Assembly (NCBI GenBank): GCA_017460175.1 | Contig: JAFUBO010000003.1 | Coordinates: 222,651-286,650, forward strand | Source of the DNA: Bacilli bacterium | GTDB lineage: Bacteria > Bacillota_I > Bacilli_A > RF39 > UBA660 | Reading direction: 5' to 3' | DNA length: 64,000 nucleotides | Shown: positions 16,273-22,767 of the stretch, piece after piece | Numbering within the stretch: the first letter of the stretch is position 1 | Layout of the letters: the number at the start of each line of letters is the position of its first letter | Notes under the pieces: model-generated | Seen by the model: the letters and a program-made list of their open reading frames with translations, nothing else | What the model was told of the DNA's origin: nothing | Database searches by the model: none | Made by a program: the position numbers and the translations under genes

Positions 16273-16329
16273 ATGAGAAAAAAACTGTTTATAAATCTGA
16301 TATTAATATTGGAGGGTAAAAAACTATAG
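16273..16329 (+). CDS. 18-residue leader peptide of the ackA block
   Basis: Encodes MRKKLFINLILILEGKKL, preceded by GCAGGTGATT with good spacing. It is rich in Leu and Ile with a basic start and end. The last four sense codons and the stop codon form the 5' arm and loop of the terminator hairpin at 16312-16350. Leader ORF, overlapping terminator and structural genes in this order are the signature of translation-coupled transcription attenuation. The inducing signal is unknown. Confidence 0.7.
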   Translation: MRKKLFINLILILEGKKL

Positions 16330-16350
16330 GTTTTTTGCCCTCTTTTTTTT
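16312..16350 (+). terminator. Attenuator terminator upstream of ackA
   Basis: A 13-bp stem (16312-16324 with 16330-16342, one G-U pair), 5-nt loop TATAG holding the leader stop codon, then T8 (16343-16350). One of the strongest hairpins in the window, and it sits between a consensus promoter and ackA. Confidence 0.9.
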
Positions 16351-16369
16351 GTAAAAAAGAGGTGATGGT

Positions 16370-17572
16370 ATGAATAAAGTATTAGTAATAAATAATGGTA
16401 GTACATCATTTAGATTTAAATTATTTGATACAAAAAACTATAACGTATTGGCAAGTGGATCGATTGAAAATATGCTTAAGGATAATTCGTATTTTAAATA
16501 TACTAATGGTTCTGATAATATAAAGAAATCAATTAAGATTAATAATTTTGATGAAATAATAAGTTTAATGGAAGAATTATTGATTGGTGAAAAACTCGGG
16601 GTAATAGATAGTAAAAAAGAAATAGATTCTATAGGGTATAGAGTAGTACATGGTGGAGAAAAATTTAATAAATCTATTATAATTGATAATAAGTCTTTAA
16701 ATGAAATTAAAGAATTGTGTGAATTGATGCCATTACATGGTTCTAAAATTGTAAATTCTATTGAAATTTGTTCTAATGTTTTTCCCAATTCAGTACCTGT
16801 TGCAGTATTTGATACAGCATTTCATTCGACAATTCCTAAAGAAATCTATTTATATGCTATTCCAATTGAATATTATGAAAAATATGGAATTAGAAAATAT
16901 GGATTTCATGGAATATCATATAATTATGTTTTCAATAGATATTTAAATATAACCAATACAAAAAAAGAATCTTATGATGGTGTTATATGTCATTTGGGTG
17001 GAGGTTCAAGTCTATGTGCAATTAAAGATGGCAAATCATATGATACAACAATGGAATTTACTCCTTCATCTGGAATGATAATGGCAAGTAGAGTTGGTAA
17101 TATAGATCCTATTGCTTTATTTTATATAATGCAAAAAGAAAATAAGTCTATTGAAGAAATTATTGATATGATGAATAAGTATAGTGGATATAAAGCATTA
17201 TGTAATGATACAGATATGAAATCAATAGTTGATAGAAGTGAAAATAATGATGCTGATGCAATACTAACTAGGAGAATGATTGAAGTTGATTTTAAAAAGA
17301 ATTTGTTGTCAATGATGGCTAATTTAGATAGAGTTGATTCTATTATTTTTACCGGTGGAATAGGTACTAAAAACAAAGAACAAAGAGAAATGTTATTACA
17401 AAATTTATCATATTATGGTATAGAAATAGATAGAGAACTAAATAATAAGTGTTTTAATAATGAAATGATGATTAGCAGACATGGTTCAAGAATACCAGTA
17501 TATGTAATACCTGATGATGAGGAAAAGGAAATAGCAAGTGAGTGTGTTCAATTAATAAAAAGGAGGGGATAA
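16370..17572 (+). CDS. ackA: Acetate kinase
   Basis: A 400-residue ASKHA-fold kinase interconverting acetate plus ATP and acetyl phosphate plus ADP. Residues known from Methanosarcina thermophila acetate kinase fall at the same numbers: R91, H123, D148, H180, R241 and E384. The acetate-pocket residues V93, L122, F179 and P232 are also present. Differences lie around these sites: PLHGS instead of PLHNP, and TPSSGMIMASRVGN instead of the usual TPLEGLxMGTRSGD. So it is a divergent member that probably still uses acetate or a close short acid. First gene of a five-gene block under the leader attenuator; ribosome binding site AGAGGTGATGG. Confidence 0.88.
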   Translation: MNKVLVINNGSTSFRFKLFDTKNYNVLASGSIENMLKDNSYFKYTNGSDNIKKSIKINNFDEIISLMEELLIGEKLGVIDSKKEIDSIGYRVVHGGEKFNKSIIIDNKSLNEIKELCELMPLHGSKIVNSIEICSNVFPNSVPVAVFDTAFHSTIPKEIYLYAIPIEYYEKYGIRKYGFHGISYNYVFNRYLNITNTKKESYDGVICHLGGGSSLCAIKDGKSYDTTMEFTPSSGMIMASRVGNIDPIALFYIMQKENKSIEEIIDMMNKYSGYKALCNDTDMKSIVDRSENNDADAILTRRMIEVDFKKNLLSMMANLDRVDSIIFTGGIGTKNKEQREMLLQNLSYYGIEIDRELNNKCFNNEMMISRHGSRIPVYVIPDDEEKEIASECVQLIKRRG

Positions 17573-17573
17573 T

Positions 17574-19544
17574 GTGAATAATAATGTATTACTTGTGGGA
17601 TTAGGACCACATTCTAAAAGAATATATTTAAAATACTTAAAAACAAGTGATTGTACTTTATTATACTTGTTAGAACTTGAAAGTAAAAAAGATAGTTCAA
17701 GAAAGTATTTAGATGAAAATGGATATGAGAATGTAAAAATATATACAATACCTGATAAGTATAAAGATTATAATAAATTACCTAAAAAGTATTATGATGA
17801 GTTGCTTGCTACTTGTAAGCAAAATAAAATTAATAAAATTATTATTTCTACTGAGCCCAAGGCACATCATATGTACTTAAAGTTTGCAATTGAAAATAAT
17901 ATTGATGTTTTATCTGATAAACCAATAATAGTATTAAAAGATATGCAAAAATTAAGTAGTATTAATAAAATGAGAGATGAATATTATGAGTTATTAGATT
18001 TACATAAAAAAAATAAATCACAATGTAAGATAATGTGTCAGAGATTATATCATAAAGGATATATTTATATAAAAGAATTATTAAAAGAAGTAGTATCAAA
18101 GTATAATATTCCAATAACTTACATTGATATATATCATTGTGATGGTAACTGGGAGTTTCCACATGATTTAGATAAAGAAAATCACCCATATAAATATGGA
18201 TATGGGAAACTATATCATAGTGGATTTCATTTTATAGACTTATTGGCAGAATTATTAAAAATAAATGAGTATGTTAGTGGTGATAAATCAATTACTAATG
18301 GATATTTACATGGCAATATATTTACACCTGATGATGAGTTGGCTGTATTTAATAAGAATGATTACAATAATATTTTCCCAGAATCTAGAAAAGATAAATT
18401 TTATAAAAAATTAAATAGTATTAATTTTGAAAATTATGGTGAAAAGAATTTTTATAGTCAGTTATACTTTTATAATAAGAATAATAAATTAATTACTACT
18501 GCCAATTTAAACTTACTACATTATGGAGTTTCTAGAAGAGGATGGTTTCAATCGAAAGATTTTTATAAAAAAAATGGACGAATTAGACATGAGAAAGTTA
18601 GTATTAATGTTGGAACTTTAATGAATATTCAAATAACTAGTTGTCAGTCTAAAGAAATAAAGGACAGAACAAATTCTATAGATGAAATATACGAAGGCGG
18701 ATTAGAACATTTTGATATTGATATATATAGAAATGTTGATATAATTGGTGGTAAAGCCCATGAAAAAATAAGATTGTATGATTTATATAATGAGAATATG
18801 AATTCAGATGAGTTTATAGGATTTAATGAGAAATCTCGTGAAGATTGTATTAATGCTTTTTTAAATAATAATAGTAAAATAGGTGAAATTGAAGAAGAAA
18901 AATTAGGAATTGAAATACTGTATAGTGCTTCAAAAGTAATATATAATAAATTAAAGAATAAAGATAAATTGATTAATATAGATATTCCTAAAGCAAGAAG
19001 TAATTTTAAATGTATAGCTACTATAACAGATTGTGATTTTGGAGAAGCAAAAGTATCGTTTAATAAACCTAGAAAAAGGGTTGCAGCTAGGGGAATAGTT
19101 ATTAGAAAAGATGGTAAGATAGCTTTATTTAATAAGGCTAATAAGAATGAGTATAAATTACCTGGCGGTGGAGTAGAAGATAATGAGAATCTTGAAGAAG
19201 CGTTTAAAAGAGAAATAAAAGAAGAAACAGGATGTGTTGTAAAAATAGTTGAAGGCTTAGGAACAATAAAAGAGGAAAAGAGCAAAGACAATTTTAAACA
19301 AACTTCATATATTTATGTAGCTAAAGTTATTAGAAATACTAAGAAATTAGAACTAACAAAGAAAGAGCAAGATGAAGGTGGAAAACTAATATGGGTTACA
19401 GTTGAAGATGCTTTAAAATTGGTAAGTAATTGCATGAATAAATTAAAACCTTCAAAATATGAAAATCTATATCATAGTAAGTTTATTGTGTTAAGAGATA
19501 AAAAAATATTAGAATATTATATAAAAGAAAGAAAAGGTGATTAA
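17574..19544 (+). CDS. Gfo/Idh/MocA-like oxidoreductase fused to a NUDIX domain
   Basis: A 656-residue fusion. The first roughly 130 residues form a Rossmann-type NAD(P)-binding region (LLVGLGPHSKR at 6-16; ISTEPKAHH; VLSDKPI), as in Gfo/Idh/MocA sugar or inositol oxidoreductases, and a long middle region follows. The last 150 residues are a NUDIX domain with the box GGGVEDNENLEEAFKREI-KEETG (about 531-553). The start is GTG 17574 after AGGAGGGG, 1 nt past the ackA stop. The dehydrogenase-NUDIX union suggests action on a nucleotide-linked or phosphorylated substrate; this is inference. The middle region is not one I recognise. Confidence 0.78.
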   Translation: MNNNVLLVGLGPHSKRIYLKYLKTSDCTLLYLLELESKKDSSRKYLDENGYENVKIYTIPDKYKDYNKLPKKYYDELLATCKQNKINKIIISTEPKAHHMYLKFAIENNIDVLSDKPIIVLKDMQKLSSINKMRDEYYELLDLHKKNKSQCKIMCQRLYHKGYIYIKELLKEVVSKYNIPITYIDIYHCDGNWEFPHDLDKENHPYKYGYGKLYHSGFHFIDLLAELLKINEYVSGDKSITNGYLHGNIFTPDDELAVFNKNDYNNIFPESRKDKFYKKLNSINFENYGEKNFYSQLYFYNKNNKLITTANLNLLHYGVSRRGWFQSKDFYKKNGRIRHEKVSINVGTLMNIQITSCQSKEIKDRTNSIDEIYEGGLEHFDIDIYRNVDIIGGKAHEKIRLYDLYNENMNSDEFIGFNEKSREDCINAFLNNNSKIGEIEEEKLGIEILYSASKVIYNKLKNKDKLINIDIPKARSNFKCIATITDCDFGEAKVSFNKPRKRVAARGIVIRKDGKIALFNKANKNEYKLPGGGVEDNENLEEAFKREIKEETGCVVKIVEGLGTIKEEKSKDNFKQTSYIYVAKVIRNTKKLELTKKEQDEGGKLIWVTVEDALKLVSNCMNKLKPSKYENLYHSKFIVLRDKKILEYYIKERKGD

Positions 19545-19545
19545 G

Positions 19546-20217
19546 ATGAGTAATAAAAAGGATAGATGGAATAAGTTGTATGAAGAAAAGATACAGGAAG
19601 AATTTGAAAATTTTGATGAGTATTTTAAGACTAAGATGCAGCTTAAACAAGCATTCTTAAAACAAGTTATAAAATATGCTAAAGATAAACCAATTCTAGA
19701 ATGTGGATGTGGAACTGGCAAAGCAACCGTTTATTTAGCTAGCAAAGGTATTAAGTCATATGGAATGGATTTGGAAGAAGCTATGGTGAAACAGACAAAA
19801 GAATTATCTAAAAAGGTATGTAAAGAAAATCCTGTTAAAACAGTTCAAGGTGATATTAAAAATATACCATTTAAAGATAAATTTTTCTCAGTAACACATA
19901 GTAGTGGAGTATTAGAACATTACTCAGATGAAGAGATAATTGAACTTATTAATGAACAATTGAGAGTGTCAGATATTTGTGTTTTTAGTGTTCCTACTAA
20001 GTATTTTGATAAGAAAATGCTTGGTAATGAAAGATTTATGACAAGAAAAGAATGGGTATCAATAATTAATAGAAGTAATGCTAAAATTATTAAGAAATTT
20101 GGATATCATTACAAAAAACTTGGTAAGAGAGTTATTGATATATTAAAAAAACCTAAGAGAATTTTTAAACCAATTGCATTATATGGTTTTGTATTAGAAG
20201 AAAGGAGGGTAAAATGA
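19546..20217 (+). CDS. Class I SAM-dependent methyltransferase
   Basis: A 223-residue protein with SAM-binding motif I ILECGCGTGKA (about residues 50-60), an acidic residue closing strand 2 (YGMDLEEAM), motif II/III VQGDIKNIPFKD and the methyltransferase-11 signature HSSGVLEHYSDEE. Start ATG 19546 after AAAAGGTGATTAAG, 1 nt after the previous stop. The acceptor is unknown; placement among small-molecule enzymes suggests a metabolite rather than RNA or protein. It overlaps the next gene by 4 nt (ATGA). Confidence 0.88.
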   Translation: MSNKKDRWNKLYEEKIQEEFENFDEYFKTKMQLKQAFLKQVIKYAKDKPILECGCGTGKATVYLASKGIKSYGMDLEEAMVKQTKELSKKVCKENPVKTVQGDIKNIPFKDKFFSVTHSSGVLEHYSDEEIIELINEQLRVSDICVFSVPTKYFDKKMLGNERFMTRKEWVSIINRSNAKIIKKFGYHYKKLGKRVIDILKKPKRIFKPIALYGFVLEERRVK

Positions 20218-20744
20218 TATATATAGTAAGACATGGTCAAACAGATTGGAATGTTGAAGGAAGATATGCAGGAAGAAAAGATATAGATATCAATGAAAAA
20301 GGAATAGAACAAGCTAAAATAATGAGAGATGAGCTTATTGATGTAAAATTTGATAAAGTTATTTCTAGTCCTTTGAAGCGTGCTGTTCAAACAGCTCAAA
20401 TAATATCACAGTTTGATAATGTTGGTGATATCATAATTGATGAAAGAATTATAGAAAGATGTAATGGTGAATTAGAAGGTAAATTAAAGACTGAAGTACC
20501 GCAAAATATAGATTTTAATGATCCAAATACAGGATATGGTATTGAGACAATTACAGATTTTAGAAAGAGGATAAAAGATTTCTGTGATGAGTTAAAAAAT
20601 AAATATAAAGACGAAGATGTTTTAGTAGTTACACATGGCGGAGTAAGTATATATATAAGATGTTACTTTGAAGGCGAACCAGAAAAAGATGATTATCTAA
20701 AGTATAAAATGAAAAATTGTGAAGTAATCAAATATAAAAATTAG
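20214..20744 (+). CDS. Histidine phosphatase family protein (phosphoglycerate-mutase-like)
   Basis: A 176-residue branch-1 histidine phosphatase. It has the phospho-accepting RHGQTDWN (7-14), SSPLKRAVQTA, acid residue region IIERCNGELEG and the second catalytic His in VTHGGVS. Members dephosphorylate small phosphorylated metabolites (for example CobC, PhoE and nucleotide phosphatases). Translationally coupled to the methyltransferase by ATGA overlap. In this block it may remove a phosphate from a pathway intermediate; the substrate is not identifiable. Confidence 0.9.
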   Translation: MIYIVRHGQTDWNVEGRYAGRKDIDINEKGIEQAKIMRDELIDVKFDKVISSPLKRAVQTAQIISQFDNVGDIIIDERIIERCNGELEGKLKTEVPQNIDFNDPNTGYGIETITDFRKRIKDFCDELKNKYKDEDVLVVTHGGVSIYIRCYFEGEPEKDDYLKYKMKNCEVIKYKN

Positions 20745-20757
20745 GAGGGTATAGGTT

Positions 20758-21600
20758 ATGGATAAAAGAAAATATATTACTGAAGATGGTGAACATAAAG
20801 AGGACATCATTGTATCATGGATTATTACACATGGATGTCCAGAAAGATGTGCTTATTGTATAAGCCCAGAAAAATGTGAAGAAATAACAGATTATGAAAC
20901 TCATAAGGCAATTCAAGATCAAATGATTGCAACAGGATTAACAAAGAATAGATATATAGGTGGAGAACCATTATTATTGCCACATCTTCCAAAATTAATA
21001 AAGGAAGCTAAAGAAAATGGTTTAAATACTAGATTAAGTACAAATGGTATATTATTGACTAAAGAAAAGTTAATTGAAATACGAGATTATTTAGATTCAA
21101 TGGCATTACCATTTGAATCATGCAATGACGAATTAAATAGAAGTATTAGAGGTACAAAGAATCATAGTGAAATAGTATCTTCAAGAATTAAAATGGTACG
21201 TGAAATGAGTGATATTGGTGTATTAGTAAATACTTGTGTTCACAAAGAAAATATTAATGAATTAGAAAAACTAGCATATCATTTAGAGACATTAGGAATT
21301 GATCACTGGAAATTAAGAATGTTTAATTCATCAAGTGGTAGAGGAGCAGTTCCTAATAAAAATAGATTTGAAATATCAGAAGAACAATTTTTTGAAATTG
21401 TTGATCATATTAAGAGTCTAGGATTAAATTATAGAATTGATGGAAGATTACCATCTAAATTAAACACTAGATTAATGGTATCGCCAACAGGAGAATTATA
21501 TAGAATGATTGGTGGAGATGATGAACAAGTTCATTATGGTAATGTATTAACAAAGAAACTTAACATAAGAGAAATATATAAACGTGATGGATGTAATTAA
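20758..21600 (+). CDS. Radical SAM enzyme with viperin-like features
   Basis: A 280-residue radical SAM protein. The 4Fe-4S motif is CPERCAYC (C27, C31, C34), then GGEP (68-71) and STNGILL (94-100). From residue 110 on, YLDSMA, DELNRSIRGTKNH, NTCVHKENINE, HWKLRMFN and NRFEISEEQFF follow the order and spacing of viperin's YLDILA, GKKNH, INSVINRFNVEE, RWKVFQ and ERFVIGDEEFE. Viperins make ddhCTP and occur in bacteria as antiviral enzymes. Because general MoaA-like enzymes share part of this pattern, the assignment is a hypothesis. No SPASM cysteine cluster is visible at the C-terminus. Last gene of the block; AGGAGGGT ribosome binding site. Confidence 0.8.
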   Translation: MDKRKYITEDGEHKEDIIVSWIITHGCPERCAYCISPEKCEEITDYETHKAIQDQMIATGLTKNRYIGGEPLLLPHLPKLIKEAKENGLNTRLSTNGILLTKEKLIEIRDYLDSMALPFESCNDELNRSIRGTKNHSEIVSSRIKMVREMSDIGVLVNTCVHKENINELEKLAYHLETLGIDHWKLRMFNSSSGRGAVPNKNRFEISEEQFFEIVDHIKSLGLNYRIDGRLPSKLNTRLMVSPTGELYRMIGGDDEQVHYGNVLTKKLNIREIYKRDGCN

Positions 21601-21630
21601 TAAATGTTAATTTATCAATGATACAAATAA

Positions 21631-21750
21631 TTAATATATTTAGATAATACTTCAAAAGAAGATTATATTAATCTTATGAAGAGATTTTATACTTTAGAAG
21701 AAGTAGAAAAATATGGAGTAGTTGCGATAGAGTTTAAATTAGAAAAATAG
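21631..21750 (+). pseudogene. Truncated ASCH pseudogene (C-terminal third only)
   Basis: The frame opens after a stop at 21628-21630 and reads LIYLDNTSKEDYINLMKRF, then YTLEEVEKYGVVAIEF, then KLEK and a stop. It matches residues 77 onward of the ASCH protein at 15851-16192, and similarity fades upstream. There is no start codon or ribosome binding site for this fragment. It lies directly after the radical SAM gene and 7 nt before the phosphotransferase gene. Confidence 0.85.
21636..21735 (+). repeat. Direct repeat, right copy (ASCH remnant)
   Basis: Counterpart of 16081-16180, 88 of 100 identical, same orientation. Confidence 0.85.
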
Positions 21751-21757
21751 GTGATTT

Positions 21758-22612
21758 ATGATGGATAATAATATAAAAACTATTTTTAAAAATTTAAATA
21801 TTGAAGTTAATGATATAATTCCTGCAAATAATTCTTTTAATGCTGAAGTATTTATTATTAATTCTAATAATAAAAAGTATATTTTTAAGATATGTAATAA
21901 AGAAAAGAAAATAGAAACAGTAGTTAGATATATGTCACATTTATCTAATTATTTAGATACTGCGGAAGTATTAGACAGTGGAATTATTAATAATAAGTAT
22001 TATGTTATTATGAGTTATATTGAAGGAGAAAATAAATTTGATGAAGAAATAGATACTTTATCAGATAAACAATTAATAGAGATGGGTAGGTTACTTGCTA
22101 AATTACATAATGCTCCTTTAATAGATGAAGATGATGATTCATGGATTAAATATTTAAATGAAAAGTTAGAAGATTCTCAAGAAGTATTAGATAATGTATT
22201 TGGTGAGAATAATAAAGTAATTTATGATTATTTAAAAGATTATATAAATAATGATATAAAAGGTAATTATAAAAATTCTATTTTACATATGGATTTTAGA
22301 ATAGGTAATTTAATATTTAATAATGATAAAATTAGTTTAATTGACATGGATAGTATGAAAAATGGAGATTATATATGTGATTTTTTTAGAATGTATAATG
22401 ATCTATCTAAAGAAAAATTTAATATATTACTATCAGGATATAAAGAAATTAGAAATATAGATGATAATTTCTATGAAAGATTAAAATTCTATAGTTTATT
22501 TACTTCTTATATAGTTTTATATTGGTGTATATCAAGAAATAAAAAAGATGATAACTTTTATAATAAAAACTATAATATAGTAATGAATTATTTAAAAGAT
22601 TTAAAAAAATAG
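21758..22612 (+). CDS. APH/choline-kinase-type phosphotransferase
   Basis: A 284-residue protein-kinase-like small-molecule kinase. It has the catalytic loop HMDFRIGNLIF (HxDxxxxN, about residues 176-186) and a DFG-equivalent IDMDS (about 194). An upstream Lys in the strand KKYIFKICNK probably binds ATP. Aminoglycoside, choline, fructosamine and homoserine kinases share this fold, so the substrate is open. It begins 7 nt after the ASCH remnant, which suggests that it once followed an ASCH gene directly. ATGATG start; ribosome binding site AGGTGATT. Confidence 0.83.
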   Translation: MMDNNIKTIFKNLNIEVNDIIPANNSFNAEVFIINSNNKKYIFKICNKEKKIETVVRYMSHLSNYLDTAEVLDSGIINNKYYVIMSYIEGENKFDEEIDTLSDKQLIEMGRLLAKLHNAPLIDEDDDSWIKYLNEKLEDSQEVLDNVFGENNKVIYDYLKDYINNDIKGNYKNSILHMDFRIGNLIFNNDKISLIDMDSMKNGDYICDFFRMYNDLSKEKFNILLSGYKEIRNIDDNFYERLKFYSLFTSYIVLYWCISRNKKDDNFYNKNYNIVMNYLKDLKK

Positions 22613-22637
22613 AAGGTGATTTATATCACTTTTTATT
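22613..22637 (+). terminator. Intrinsic terminator after the phosphotransferase gene
   Basis: AAGGTGAT, loop TTAT, ATCACTTT (one G-U), followed by TTATT. Confidence 0.6.
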
Positions 22638-22711
22638 ATGTAAACTAATTTACATAAAGTTTGAATTAGTTAAAAAATAAGGTTAAAATTATGATTAGGA
22701 GTTGATAAAAC

Positions 22712-22740
22712 TTGCAAAAATATCGAAAATATGTTATAAT
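22712..22740 (+). promoter_or_regulatory. Promoter of the AMP-forming ligase gene
   Basis: TTGCAA (22712-22717), 17-nt spacer, TATAAT (22735-22740) with the TGT extension. Confidence 0.75.
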
Positions 22741-22767
22741 ATGTGCACATATGAGGGGGAATATGGT

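Noticed and set aside
16438-16788. Minus-strand open frame inside ackA
   Set aside because: No ribosome binding site, composition of an antisense shadow, and the plus-strand frame is a clear acetate kinase.
18644-19291. 215-codon minus-strand frame opposite the dehydrogenase-NUDIX gene
   Set aside because: Ser/Leu/Ile-rich shadow of the plus-strand gene; no start signal or family motif.
16081-21735. attL/attR of an integrated element
   Set aside because: The 88%-identical repeats are too diverged and too long for typical core sites and no integrase is present; partial gene duplication fits better.
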